Shown: positions 37,402-49,727, numbered from the stretch's first letter. The stretch: DNA of 64,000 bases from Ceratothoa steindachneri (GCA_963969495.1 OZ018326.1:3739444-3803443), one strand, 5' to 3'. Translations and numbers: made by a program. Notes: generated from the letters alone by a model not told the origin.

Positions 37402-38048
37402 TTAATGTATAGCGTACACCTACTAATTCATATTAATATGTTCACTTTCGTTGATGTCTGGATGTTGAAATAAAATAAGAAATTGTATTAATTATCTATG
37501 CATTTAAAATTAGAATTTATGACCTGTATTTTTTAAAAGATGCATTTTCATTGAGTTAAAATATCTACCTTATTGTATAGATAAAAGCGTATCTAAAGCT
37601 ATATCAATATTCTACCTTCCTCACCCGAGAAATCTTAAATGTAAACTATCATAAATCTTTCAACGATCAGAAAATATTTGCCTTGCACTAAACCAAAAAA
37701 GCAAAATATTAATACAGGCATCTACTTAATCCCGAGGAAAGCCCCAAATTGCCGGTCTTTCTATGTGGGAGAGACCATATGGTTATTAGAGAAACGCATA
37801 TAGGAATATAAGGGGGATATTCGTAGAGCAAACAATTCTTCAAGTATTTTTAATCATGTAATATATTTATTTTTTGCCAAAATAATTTATCATTGTAATG
37901 ATTAAAATAAAAGAAAAATTATCACAAGGTCATTAATTAAAAAAATTGCAAATTTCAATTTGTTTGAAGGGTATTCAAAAAATTTCAAAAGATACTGTTA
38001 ATCAACTTTAATAAACACTTCCAGATTAATATTAGGTGCCTTTTATTA
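37402..38048 (+). mobile_element. Penelope-like element, 3' portion with GIY-YIG endonuclease (piece 1)
   Basis: The + strand encodes, with stops, the C-terminal GIY-YIG endonuclease region of a Penelope-like element: CRSFYVGETIWLLEKRI followed by KGDIRRANNSS (37761-37845). PLEs pair an RT with this endonuclease. The piece is closely similar at DNA level to 49195-49727, from the upstream PYCIDKSVSK region through the endonuclease to CCAGATTAATAT. Its tail ends abruptly at the TA where the Tc1/mariner element begins and seems to resume at 43081. The RT is missing from this copy. Confidence 0.82.
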
Positions 38049-38199
38049 CATGGTGACCCCCCCAAAACGCGCCCCAAATCTCGATAGGCCTCATTTCTTA
38101 ATTTTCTGCAAGGATTGAATGAAACTTTGGTGGTAACTAGTGTATTGGTTTGAAAAGATCATATCAAAACATGAGAGTCTTTTGTACTTTTCTTATTTA

Positions 38200-39110
38200 T
38201 TCTAGAGCACGTGTTTGAGATGACTTCCATTTAGCTCTGTGCATTTTTTGAGGCGCAGCACAAAGTTTCTCATGACGTCTTTACAAATCGACCGACGAAT
38301 AGCTCTGATCCTCTTCCTGAAGGCTTCCGTGATGGTCCTGGCTCTCCCTATGTACAGTCTGTCTTTAAGGTAGCACCAGAGAAAGAAATCTGGGGGTCTA
38401 AGCTCTGGGCTGTGAGGTGCTCACCCAAAATCAGTCTTGAGACTGATCACACGGCCACGAAAGTTCTCGTTCAGCCAATCTCGGGACAGGTTTGAGGTGT
38501 GAGAGCCTGAACCATCTTGCTGGATCCAGAAAATCCCCATAAGCGAGGGGAACATGGTTTAAAGCTACCTCTTGAAGGTTTTGAACACCTCAACATACCG
38601 CTCCTTGGTGACTTTCACTGGCGCACCAGATTCCTCTAGGAAGAATGGTTCGATGATGCCTCTGGCTGAGATTGCAGTCCATACCGAGCTTCATCTGAGG
38701 TCCAAAGGAGGTTAAGGAAAGTTGGGGTCTCCTGAATTTCTCCAGTATCTTACCTGCCATAGCCTTTCTCTGCTCCTTGTCTGAGCCTGTAAGGGACTGC
38801 CTCGTCTCTATTCTGTATGGGTAGGCCTTTAACTCCATTACTAGCACCCTCCTGAAAGTCTCACGGGATATGCCAAGGGACCGACTTCGCTTACGCAGTG
38901 TTTCGGACTCTTTTGACCTGACTTTCTCACGTTCTCGATCAGCTCAGCTGTACGCTTCCTGTGGCATCCTAAATTGTTTGGACGATTTTAAATTGGCAGC
39001 ATTGAAATTCTCCACTGTCCCATAGTTATCAAAGTGGTCCACCCAGTCCTGAATTCTGCTCTTGGAAGGGTCTTTTTCTTATTCGAACTGATGCACGAAA
39101 CTGGGTTGCA
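38200..39110 (-). pseudogene. IS630/Tc1-type transposase, frameshifted
   Basis: Read on the minus strand in order: QDWVDHFDNYGTVENFNAAN (DNA-binding linker), ETFRRVLVMELKAYPYRIET, TGSDKEQRKAMAGKILEKF, IWIQQDGSGSHTSN (second catalytic D region), RDWLNENFRGRVISLKTDF, PPDFFLWCYLKDRLYIGRAR (third acidic region), ITEAFRKRIRAIRRSICKDV and LRLKKCTELNGSHLKHVL at the C-terminus. These are the blocks of a widespread invertebrate IS630-type transposase. Frame changes and stops between blocks make it inactive. The extreme N-terminus is lost or displaced by the LINE insertion. Confidence 0.83.
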
Positions 39111-39739
39111 CTTTCTTGAACGAGCCTGCCTTGTAGTAATATTTGACGCACTATATTATTTGTTGGAGCTCCCAAGGATGTTTAGTTGTGTTCACAGACG
39201 TTGCTTCTGTCATTCCATGCAAACTAATTTTTTATTTATTTATTTATTCCATATTAATCCAATGTACAGTATAAACATATTACATTTTAAATCTTAATGA
39301 CAAGTTACAATAAGTACTTATATATACTCGTATATATGTATATATCTACAAAGATTAGTTATGGGCCCAAAATAAGTCAGTGACTTTTAGGGCAGAAACT
39401 TAAAACTTAAGACTAAGCATAACATTATCAAGAATAAAATCCCTTAATGTTTACGAACAGAGAACGACTTTGTTATAAAAATATAAACAACTTAGTATAC
39501 ATTTGAGAACCTAACCATTGTAAAGATTGCAAATAACGAATAATTATATTATTTAAATTTAGAGATAAATTAAAAAAATATTTTATTTCTAGTGATTATT
39601 TCAAAAGATCTGTAGTTAACATAGTCAACAGTCTTATATAAATAATAACATATTTATAATGTATAAATCAAAGTAATGGTACACAGTATAATAGTGTACG
39701 GTAACAAATAAATACACAATAACAAAAACTAAATAGAAA

Positions 39740-41130
39740 TTTAGTAATCCGAAATTATATTGTTTTAAGAGCTTTTTTGAATTGAGCTAAATTGGTTTGG
39801 GATTTGATATTGTCGTCGAAGCCATTCCATATTTTGATAGATTTGTACAGAAAGCTAAATTGTGATTTTGATTTTGAATACAAGGGTGAAATAAATTTTG
39901 TTCTATTACGGGTTTAGGGATTATGGGTATTATCAGCTGTTTGTAACATATAAAATATATAGTTATTATAGGAACAATTTATTGTTTTGTAATGGAATAA
40001 GGATGTTTGAAAAACAAAAAGATCATTTAATTTTAGAATTCTGGATTCTTTAAAATATCGATTAGTGTGCTCTTTGTAGTCAAGTTGATGGATGGCTCGA
40101 ATTGCTTTTTTCTGCAATATGACTAATTTATTGAGATAATTTTGCTATTTTCCATACCAACTCTCTATGCCATATGTCAAGTAAGGTGCACCATTGTCAT
40201 ATATAAAGAGTGGAGAATAGATTTAGGAAGAAACTTATTTAATTTATATAATATTCCAATCGATTTTGATAGTTTTGTTGAGATATGCGTAATATGTTGT
40301 TTAAAACTCAGATTTTTGTCAATAAAGATTCCTAGGAATTTGATATGAGTAGTTTCATAAATTATTCCGTCGCCAATTTTAATATGGGGCAATTTAATAG
40401 ATTTTTTGTAAGAGAAAATATATAGTTGGTTTTATCTTTATTTATTGATATTTTATTAACATTAAGTCACCTGAAGACATTTTCAAGTTCTTTATTTATT
40501 GTAGATGAAATGTTGCAAGGTTTGTCATATGGCAAGGGATTTGATAAGTCACTATCATCCGCGAATAATATAAATTTAAACAGAGAAGATGATTTAACAA
40601 TATCATTAATATAAATTAAAAAATAACAGCGGCCCTAGCACAGAGTCTTGTGGGACCTCAGTTGTAATATTAAGGTGGGATGAGTCTTGACCATTCACGG
40701 AGAAAAATTGCTTTCTTTCAGTTATATATGATTTGAACCAATTTTGACAGTTGCCTCTAATTCCGTAAAAAGCTAATTTTGACAGTAGAATATTATGGTT
40801 GACACAATCGAAAGCTTTTTTAAAATAGAGAAAAATTGAGAATACAATGTGGCCTTTTTCAATGTTATCATATAAATATTGAAGGTGGTTAATTATCGCG
40901 TGAATCGTTTATTTCTGACGTCTAAAACCACATTGAGGTTTATAGAACAGTGAATTAGATTCTAGAAATTTATAAAGTTTATTGAATGCTATTTTTTCAA
41001 ATATTTTACTGAGCATTGTAGGACATGAAATAGGGCGGTAATTGCTGACGTTTGTGAGGTCTCCGGCCTTTGGTAACGGTGTTACCTGAGCAACTTTTAA
41101 TACACTTGGGAATATACCCTGCGTAAATGA
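39740..41130 (-). pseudogene. LINE reverse transcriptase region
   Basis: On the minus strand: VAQVTPLPKAGDLTNVSNYR then PISCPTMLSKIFEKIAFNKL (about 41100-41000), YFKKAFDCVNHNILLSKLAF (about 40830-40770), VPQDSVLGPLLF (family PQGSVLGPLLF, G to D, about 40650), KFILFADDSDLS (catalytic FADD, 40554-40565), IKFLGIFIDKNLSFKQHI (about 40330), ILQKKAIRAIHQLDYKEHTN (about 40110), and IWNGFDDNIKSQTNLAQFK (about 39800). This covers the fingers, palm, thumb and C-terminus of a non-LTR RT. Several stops and frame changes occur, especially between 40.65 and 40.4 kb. Confidence 0.87.
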
Positions 41131-41624
41131 TTAATTAATTATTGATGCTAAAATTGGAGCAACAATATCAAGATGTATTTTAAAATTTTAGTGGAGATTG
41201 AATTTGATACCTGATTTTTTATTTTTTAGTGAACTAATGATTTTTTTTATATCGGCTACGCTTACAGGAGAAAAGAAAAAGGAATTTGGTACATTAATCT
41301 CATTAAAATATGAAAGAAAAGATTTATCGACTATTTTGCAGAAGTCTGAGATTTGTTAACCTACGTTAACAAAAAATTTATTGAATTCATTCGCTTTTTC
41401 CTTATTGTCATCAACTGGTTTGCCGTCAAAGATAATTTGTTTAATTTCGTTTGTTCTTTTAGTAATTTCAGGTTTTATCACAAAAATGATTAATTTCCAA
41501 GTTTGTTTTATATTGTTTTTCGTTTGATTAAATCATTCATAGTAATAAATTTTTTGCCTATTTTCATTTGGTTAGTAACTTGATTCCAAAAAATTTATAT
41601 GTGTGTTCTGGAACTTGACTAAGC

Positions 41625-42607
41625 TTATAAAGAGAAAAGTATTAACTCTTTGGTAGCAGAATCGATGTCATTTATATAGGAAATTTCATATAGATTCTGA
41701 TTTAGAACATAGTTATAGAAGTTTGATAAGGTATTTTCGTTAATTATGCAGGAGGTTGTTGTGTGGGTTTGATGAATATTGTTCGAGTTGAAAAAAGAAT
41801 TTTGGATCATACATATAGGAAGATGGTCCGATATGTTACAAAGGGGAATACCGGAAGAGTAATTTTCGGGGTGAACTCTGAAAATATTGTCAATTAGTGT
41901 TGCTGAGTTTTGGGTTATTCTTGTCGGTTTTGTTATAATTGGAAGTAAGGAATGAGAATAAAAAGAATTGAGGAAGGACTGAGTTGATGCGTTGTTTTTA
42001 AAGTTTAATAGATCGAAGTTAAAATCTCCTGTAATTATTATGTCGTCATAGTTTGTAACATTGAAGTAATTGATTAATTCAGCAATCTTATCTATAAACA
42101 TCTCAGGGTCACCAGAAGGAGGTCTATATACGGTTCCAATGATTATTGTTTTACCATTTGATTTGACTTCGATAAATAAAGTTTCAATATAGTTATAGGA
42201 AATACTAATTTCGTCAACATTTTAGTATTAAGTCTGTCAGATATATACACGCTTATACCTCCCACTATATTGTTTACGTCGCGTAGTGAATGAAAAGAGC
42301 TATAGTTTGGGACACTGATAAGGTGTTTATTATTATTTGTTAGCCAGCTCTCAGTGAATGCCAAACCGGAAAATTTATAATTAAGTGTTGTCAAAAATTT
42401 TGAAAATTCATCAATGTTTGCGTGCAAAGATTGAATATTAATATTTAAAATGGACAGGTCTGTTTTTTCAAATAAAAATGTAGTGTTAAATTTATCACAA
42501 TTATAGTATTGGTTTCTTACGTTATTTTCTTTAAAATTTGGATATAATTCATCAAAATGGTTTATGTCTGGATCCATATTATTAATGTGATAGGGTTGTT
42601 CAAACAT
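41625..42607 (-). pseudogene. LINE apurinic-type endonuclease domain
   Basis: Two long minus frames cover the endonuclease. 42607-42143 has DLSILNINIQSLHANIDEFS, GLAFTESWLTNNN (catalytic E) and DVNNIVGGISVYISDRL. 42101-41625 has YDDIIITGDFNFDLLNF (catalytic D/N), TKPTRITQNSATLIDNIF and NISDHLPICMI (catalytic DH). This is the EEP endonuclease that nicks target DNA for target-primed reverse transcription. A frame break near 42.1-42.2 kb splits it. Most catalytic motifs survive, so this is a comparatively young copy. Confidence 0.88.
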
Positions 42608-43080
42608 AAAGGTAGTTCTATTGGAATTTAAAAATTAAAGGTTTCAAATTTAAATTACGTATAAAATATCTAAAAACAGTTAAAATACAATTTTTATGAT
42701 AACTTTAATAAGAGAAAAAGGAATAAAGTATGTAATACAATTAAAATAAAAGTACTTGAATGCTAGGTCAAAACATGGTTTGTTTGTTTTTGTTTTTTTT
42801 ATCTAAAACAGTAATATCGCCGAAGGTATTATTACTGATCGTTTCAGAGATTCTCACGATTAAAGTCTGCAAGCGGCGAATTGAGGTGTTCCGACAGAAA
42901 TATTTGGAGGGCAACTCGAGGATTGATAACTATACGTAGGTCACGGCGACCGGAGGGTGATGGCAAGAAAACGTTGATGAATCCATCTCTGGTAGTGCAG
43001 CCGGTGATCTTTGTGGAGAATGAATGAAGCATATATCACAAAAAGTGTGTTCAGGCCCGTTTTGGGGGGGTGAACCTGTA

Positions 43081-44995
43081 TATTTATATTTCAGTATTGC
43101 TGTTTTTTGTCGAAACTAGTCACAATTTTTAAAACTTTATGCTTCAAAACAAGGATTTCTTTGTGTATTTAATTTACCCGTTATTGAGTAAAACAATCAG
43201 CTATAATTTCACCACAATGGAGCAGAGAAATATTCTTTTACTCCTTTCATATGAAATTATATAAGAAACCTGATCAGTGCACATTAATCGAAATTAGAAT
43301 TCAAATTCTTAAAATATTGTGTCATGGAAAAAGTTGTCAACCAATCTCTCAGTTTGCTAAGCAGAATTATGTGACGTGAAACTCCCTTTTCGAAAATAGA
43401 CGAATTACCACTCAGTGAGAATATTGAAGCTGCAAAATGTGAATGTGATCTCCATTTTAAAGTGCAACGAGAATGGTTACCTCACCTCAAAGCAAATACG
43501 GATGCTAACAAATTGATCCAGAAAATAAGACATTGTCAGCAAGCTCTCAAACGATCACAAATTAAGTTTCAACGGCTAATGGATACAAAATTAGAATGGC
43601 TATTTAAAAATAGCATTTGGAACACCTTCTCCATCCTGTATAAGAACGTTCTCAATCTCTCATCACATACTGTCAAGCCGGACCAAGAAATAAATCTTGG
43701 TTATGGCTTTTCATTTGCGTTCAAATACTGTGATTCATTCTCTCTAGATCACTTACTCTCCCATAATAAGTTACGTTAAAGCTATAATTCTGATTCTGAA
43801 TTCCTAAATAGTTTTTTTGCGGAAGCCCTATCCTATAATCCTAACGTAAAATATTTATAAATTCGGAGGCACTGAAATGTTGCCCTTAAATAGTTATTTT
43901 GCTAAAATTTTGTATTAGGAAAAGTTAATTTATTTAGTGACTCAAACTCATATGAGAAGTTAACTTCAAATCAATTAAGTGCAAAAACGAGTTCTTTTAA
44001 CAAATCAATAGCACAAATTTCGAAACAAACAAATTCTTATCTCATTCATCGTTTCGAACCAATTAATCCATCCCTTTCCGGTGGATATGGATTGACAAAA
44101 CTCGCATAACTGGAAACACTCTCCATCCTATTATATCGAGCATTGGCTGACATGCATACAAACTCTCAAAATGGTTGGCGTCTAATCGCTTTGACACAGT
44201 TGGATTAACGTCTTCTTCTCACATATGTCATTCATCTGATTTAATTGAGACATTTCAAAAAATTAATAATAAAAATAGTCGCCTAGTCAGTTTCTATGTA
44301 AATAACCTTCATTACCAACGTCCCTATTGATGAATCCTTTCAAGTATTAGTGAATTTATTAGATAACTCTAAATTAAACCTCCCATATGCCCCCTCTAAA
44401 AAAAAATTGTTAAACTATTTTAATTGTGTGTTACGTGATGTGGGAATCTTCCGAAAAAAATATGGGTCTTAGTATGAGCAACCCGTTCTCTTCCGTACCT
44501 TGTACTCTTTTCATGGAACATTTTGAAAACTTCCGATTCACGAATATTAGACCTAATCAAAATTCAGTACGGTATAAGTATGTAGACGATATGATTTCCA
44601 TATTGCCATTAAATCAATTAAACTCTCTTGATAATTTTAAGCATAAGCTTACCAACCTCTATCCCACTATAAAATTCACAATTGAAAGGGAAAAGGATGT
44701 AAAAGTCTTAAGAATTAATGTTAAAACATCTATTTAATTTATACCATAAACCTACTAATTATAATTCATATATTAATTTATTTTAATGTCACGATGTTAA
44801 AATATCCAAAAAATAATCGTATTATCTATATATTTAAAACCTTTCTAATTTTTTGACTCGTGTTTTTTTACAAGGTAAAATCACCTCCAAAACATACACA
44901 TTCATTGAGTCCAAATTTCCACTTTATTGTATGGATAAAAGCCTATCTAAACCTAGGTCAATATCCTACCCTCCTCAACCAAAAGGTTTTACATC
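43081..44995 (+). mobile_element. Penelope-like element, N-terminal and RT region (piece 2)
   Basis: The first about 100 bp (TTTCAGTATTGCTG then CGAAACTAGTCACA) look like the rest of the tail of piece 1. A new PLE copy then begins. The frame at 43462-43779 (QREWLPHLKANTDANKLIQK, RSQIKFQRLMDTKLEWL) matches the pre-RT region in general character. The RT follows in broken frames: TNVPIDESFQVLVNLLDNSK (44320 region), GLSMSNPFSSVPCTLFMEHF (44464-44523), VRYKYVDDMISILP (catalytic YVDD at 44579-44590), and IKFTIEREKDVKVLRI. It continues through TYTFIESKFPLYCMDKSLSK to about 44995, where an insertion begins. Stops upstream of the RT make it inactive, although the YVDD is intact. Confidence 0.84.
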
Positions 44996-44999
44996 TGTT

Positions 45000-45780
45000 A
45001 CGACTGTTATGGAAAGTTATGTAGGTTTACGGCTGGTAACGTTGTCTGTTAGGACTGGAGAAGGCACGATGCTCGAAGCGTCGTCTGATATCACTAGTAA
45101 CATCGTTTGTTACGACTGTAGAAGGTACGATGCTCAAGAGGTAGGAGAAGACTGGTCGCTTGAAGGTGTGAATCAGTTATTTCTTGTTACACGGGATAAG
45201 GAAAGGAATGAGACACCTTCAAGGAGTTGGATTTATGTGTATGACCCTATTTTCTCCCCCCTTACAAGAAGTTTTATAAATTTTAATTACTTTTTTCAAG
45301 TGGGTTTAGTTAGATATAATATTTAACATAGTAGGAAGGGTTTTATAATAATGTCCAGTTATATTGGATTTAATTACTAGGTGTTCAGATTTTTACATTT
45401 GAGTTAATGGTTATATAGTGCATTGGGCACAGTGGGATTGTTTAGACAATAACTATCCAGTTATCTTTATCATAAGGTTAAGGTGGTATAATTTATTACA
45501 ACTGAGTCAATATGAATACATTTTGAAGATAAAGCATACGCCTACCTTATGATAAACCAATAGCATATGATTCAAGGTGAGTAGAGGGGGAACTAGACAG
45601 GGTTTACCTAAAAACTTGTCTTTTGCAAAGAAACAGTGAAACCACAGTAATTTTTTTGGCAGAATTAAAGAATTTGGGGACTTAGGAGGGAAGATTGCTT
45701 GTTGATGACATTACTTATGGCTGTACTTCGAATACGAAGACGATTCAAGCTTTACTCGATAAAAATGGAGAGGAATTTAT
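45000..45780. other. Unassigned sequence between PLE and LINE, with a short internal duplication
   Basis: It could be the 3' untranslated part of the minus-strand LINE or a separate insertion. A short unit occurs twice: GTTAGGACTGGAGAAGGCAC at 45048 and GTTACGACTGTAGAAGGTAC at 45109, each followed by GATGCTC. The open frame 44853-45326 crosses from PLE into this region and is not a real gene. Confidence 0.5.
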
Positions 45781-48700
45781 GGTGGCTGTTGGTTGTGCTA
45801 GCAAAGATGAATATGTAGTCTGATTTACGATGCACACAATCTGCCACAGAAATGACTACTATGGGGTTATTTGGCTGCTGACTGGTGGATTGTGGCGCCG
45901 TTGTCCTCTCGCCTCTCTCTCGTTGTGGATGGACTGTTCAAGGTGCGGCAGTCCCTCTATACATGTCGATCTCCTTGCTGGTCGGTCACTGGCTTCGACT
46001 TCCAGAGTCAGGGGTTTAATATTTGACTTTTTAGGGTTGCTTTTACTTGATCTGTAGGGCGTTTCATTGGCGCACCTTCTCTACGGTGTCCCAGTGGGAG
46101 TTGTACTTAAAGGATTTTTCGAGGTTGTCTGTCATCACTCATGCGAATTATATGTCCAGTCCATCGCAGTTGTTTTTGTGCAAGCATGGTCTCAATTGAG
46201 ATTGTGCTGGCGCGTCAAAGGATTTCTACATGGGAAATTTTGTCCCTCCAAGTTAACTTGAGAATCTTTGGCAGATTTCTTATATGATACGCTTCCAATT
46301 GTCTTATATGCCTTCTGTAAACAGTCCATGTTTCAGCACGGTAGAGTATAGTAGTTATGGATATCTCTTTGGAAGACTCTTATAAGCATTTTTCCAAAGG
46401 CTACAGAGGCTTGATGTATTCTGTTGCAGGCCCTCATCATCTATATAATACTTATCCGTCAGGATGCTGCCCAGATATTTGCAACTTGGGACCTGTTTAA
46501 TGTCATCACCATTGATGTGGAAAGTTAGACGTGGTTTTGGATTCTATCGTTACATTCGTATCTCTGTTTTATTGATATTCATTTTCAGACCCATTGCTTC
46601 GTAACGACCGGATATTACCTTGAGGTATCTTTGTAGAGCAAGTGGTGTGTGTGCAATCAGCGCACAGTCATCTGCATATTGAAGTTCCAGAATATGATTG
46701 GTCACACTTTTCGTGCGAGCTTGAAGTCTTATTAAATTAAATAGGTTGCCATCATGTTGGTACTTGATAACAACCTTGTCCACCTGAGGAATTGCATTTT
46801 GAGTGAGTAAGGTAATAGCAGATATAAAGATGTTGAATAACACTGAGGTTATGACACATCCTTGATTGACATCAACTTCACCGCTAAAATGTTCAGATCT
46901 TTCTTCTGAGGGAAGTACTGTTGCTGTCATGCAAAGCGTAGTTTCTTCAGAATTAAGAGGAATTTTGGAAGGGAGCCAAACTTTTCTAAAAGGATCCATA
47001 GTAGTTCCTTATTGACTGTATCAAAAGCTTTTTGAAGTTCAATAAAAGCTATGTAGAGGTGTGTTGCTCATTACACTTCTCCTGTAGTTGTCTTGCACAG
47101 AATATCATGTCGCAGGTGCTCCTGTCCTTATGAAATCCGCACTGTATTCTGGCAAGGTGCTCTCTGATATATGGCGACATAATCTGATAAGCATAATTCC
47201 TGTCAGCATTTTAGAGGCCACTACCAGTAGAGAGATTCCTCCGATATTTTCACTGAGTTCTCGATCAACCTTTTATTTTGTACAGAAACACCATGTCAGA
47301 GTTCAGAAATTCGAGGGAGGTTCTTCGGTATTCCAGATGACCGACATGAGCTCATGTATCTTGCAATGCAAGAAATAGCCACCTTCTTTGTAAAGTTCAG
47401 AGGGAAGGCCATCTGGGCCAGGTGATTTATTATTTTTTAAGGATTTTATGGCGTCAAGTGTTTCTTCAAAAATGGGTAGTTCGTCCCTCTCCATTGCTAG
47501 AGGTACCTGAGGAATTGTATCTAAAAGGTTTGGCTCTATAGGGTTTCTTTTATTTAACAGGTTTTTTAAGTGCTGTCCCCAGCGATTTAAAATGGCTGTT
47601 TTGTCTTTTAGGAGATAGCCATCTTGTGACCAGACAGGGGTTAAATTGCCTTTTACAGGCCAATAGATAGTCTTAAGGCCGTTGTAGAACACATCTTGGT
47701 GTTTATTGTCAGCAAGGTGTTGCATGTTCTTTGTCTTGGTTAGTTCACCATTCATTTTTCATATCATGCAGCTTAAGTTGAGTTCCCTTTCTTAATTTAG
47801 CAAAAGTTAGCTTCAGATGTGCGGAACTTGGGTTTGAGAGCCAGGCATCATGGACCTTGTTTTTCTGCGTCAGCCCTATTTGAATGTCTCTCGTATTTGT
47901 CAAACCAGTCTTTATGGTGTCAAGGTTGAAAACCTAGAGTCTCCTCTGCACACTGCTTCAGATTGGAATGAGGAGTAGTCTAGACGTTGCTAACTGTCAC
48001 AGTTGGGGAGTTGTAGCCTTGTATCAAATTTACATACAATGAACCTGGGTAAGCATTTCGTTTTACTTGACCTTTCAAGCTGTTGGTATTTAGTTTTTTT
48101 GAGGTGCATATCCACTGAGCTGGGGGGCGTATTATAAGATTTAGCTTGCAGAGTAACACAGTCTGACCTGTTAAGCACCCTACACCTCTCATTGCTCGTG
48201 TGAAGTAAATGTCCTTTTGGTCACTCTGTCTGGTTATTATAAAATCAATCATATGCCTATGCTTGGAACGTGGGTGACTCAAAGTGGTTTTATATTTGTT
48301 CCGAAGATGAAACTTAGTATTAGTGACTACAAGAATATACTCTGAACAGAGTGTTAGAAGTCTGACATCGTTACTCTTCTTTTTCCCCATTCCATGTTTG
48401 CCAATGACCTTTGGCTAGAGATGAGCTTATTTTCCTACTCTCGCATTGAAATCCTTAAGCAATAGGATTTTGTCTTCTTTGGGTACTGCGAAGAGTGCTG
48501 AATGTAGCCATTCATGGAATGCATCTTTTAGTTCCTCACCGAAGTCTAGTGTGGAGTATATGCTTTGCAAGAGGTATAGGCGATGTCGTCAGTCTGGGGA
48601 TATGTCTACTGGAGAGTCAGTTATTTTGGCGACTACTTTGTTACGTATGGCAAAGCAAACTCCATGGATTTTCCGTTCGTATTCATCATAACCTTTTTAG

Positions 48701-49020
48701 TAGACTATATATCTCTTACCAACCTCTGTTAAACTATCATGCCCTGATAATCTCGTTTCGCTCAATGCAACAATGTCAACATTGTATCAGTTTAGTTCAT
48801 GGGCTATAATAGCTGCTCTGCGTCGAGGTCTGGTTTAGGGTTCATTATCTAATAAGATTTTGATATCCCACTCAGGAACTCTAAGTGGTATTTTCCTTTT
48901 CTTAAGTTTACGGCCACAGTCAGGGATGCGTTGGCAGAGGCGGTCTTTTACCCCTGTTGATGACATAGGGCTTAGTTGAAGCAGGGAGGCTGGGCAAGCA
49001 AGATTCGGTAGGCAATGCAC
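45780..49020 (-). mobile_element. Endonuclease/RT LINE with C-terminal zinc finger, inserted in a PLE
   Basis: A near-complete minus-strand LINE. Endonuclease: WDIKILLDNE (48850 region), AAIIAHELN and YNVDIVALSETRLSG (48810-48740), LLLKDFNARVG (48460), and SHPRSKHRHMIDFIITRQSD (48290-48220). Pre-RT and RT: KHQDVFYNGLKTIYWPVKGN (47700), ILNRWGQHLKNLLN (47590), IKSLKNNKSPGPDGLPSELY (47450-47390), VNQGCVITSVLFNIFISA (46880-46810), and LELQYADDCALIAHTP (YADD at 46668-46679). C-terminus: AQKQLRWTGHIIRMSDDRQP (46190-46120), then a C2H2-type finger pattern near 45850-45795 (FCGRLCAS, then IRLHIH). This family is common in invertebrates, often annotated as craniofacial-development-protein-2-like; I do not assign a clade. 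Frameshifts and stops break every domain. Confidence 0.88.
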
Positions 49021-49194
49021 ATTTGTGCAAATTTCTGAGCTCTTATTTTATGCCTATCGATAATCTTTTGATAATAATTATAATAATATGATATAACACC
49101 GTTGGAGTTTGATTATAGGTAAAGATCTGAAAATAACAAATAAAACGAATTGCTTATTTCTACCCTGCTTAAATGGCTAAACTTCATTGTATAT

Positions 49195-49727
49195 CTCAAC
49201 TTGACCACTGTCAAGTATCGTTCAACCATCAGAAAAACTTTCCCTTCCACTAAGACAAATTAAGATGCAGTCATCTATTCAATCCCTTGAAAAACCCCAC
49301 ATTGCTTGTCTTTCTATGTGGGAGAGACAGGAAAGTCATTAGATAAACGCATATACGAACATAAGGAGGATATTCGTAAATCAAGCAATGCATCAAGTAT
49401 TTAGAACTATGTAAAAACGCCATTCATGTAATATATTTCCATATTGCCCGAATAATTTATTATTGTAATGATTATAATAGAAGAAAATTATCAAATCCTC
49501 ATTAATTAAAGAAATTCAAAATTCCTATTTATATGAAAGGCAGCATAAATTCAGTATTAAAGATAATTTTACAGAATATTGTTAATCACCTTAAGTTAAC
49601 GCCTCCAGATTAATATCAGTTTCCTGTTAATATATACATATTATAGTATTTCAGGGAATTTTTGGTCAATTTTATATAGTTTACTGCTGAAGATTATATG
49701 GGAATCTGCATATCAAAACTAGCACCA
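49195..49727 (+). mobile_element. Penelope-like element, GIY-YIG region and tail (piece 3)
   Basis: Resumes the PLE interrupted at about 44995: 44940-44985 and 49195-49230 together match a single continuous stretch of piece 1 (37570-37670). The endonuclease reads CLSFYVGETGKSLDKRIYEH then KEDIRKSSNASS (49291-49388), better conserved than in piece 1, followed by a stop. The tail runs through CCAGATTAATATCAGTTTCC to AAAACTAGCACCA, where a TTAA (49728-49731) starts the piggyBac-like element. Confidence 0.85.

Larger units (their letters stand above)
39222..42650 (-). mobile_element. Jockey/CR1-type LINE, nearly full-length, inserted in the Tc1/mariner element
   Basis: A minus-strand non-LTR retrotransposon ending at its 3' side in a tail of AAAT-type repeats (39222-39246 on the + strand as TTTATTTATTTATTTATT). 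It carries an endonuclease and a reverse transcriptase, described in the next two entries. The 5' end is placed between the endonuclease start (42607) and about 42.78 kb; no target-site duplication could be assigned with confidence. Clade assignment is by general pattern only. Confidence 0.85.
38049..43078 (-). mobile_element. Tc1/mariner-superfamily element with C-rich TIRs, split by a LINE
   Basis: The left end CATGGTGACCCCCCCAAAAC and the right end, read in reverse complement, CAGGTTCACCCCCCCAAAAC form inverted repeats, each bordered by TA (38047-38048 and 43079-43080). Removing the LINE (about 39.22-42.65 kb) leaves about 1.6 kb, a reasonable size for this superfamily. Flanking PLE sequence appears continuous across the element, supporting a clean insertion. 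The piece at about 42780-43078 holds no recognised transposase block and may be the 5' non-coding end, in addition to the right TIR. Confidence 0.85.

Noticed and set aside
42844..43032. A 63-codon minus frame next to the right TIR of the split Tc1/mariner element, considered as the transposase N-terminus
   Set aside because: It does not resemble the paired-type DNA-binding region expected there and may be non-coding end sequence.
44853..45326. A 157-codon + strand frame
   Set aside because: Its first half is the PLE coding region and its second half is the unassigned inserted sequence; the frame crosses a breakpoint and is not a gene.
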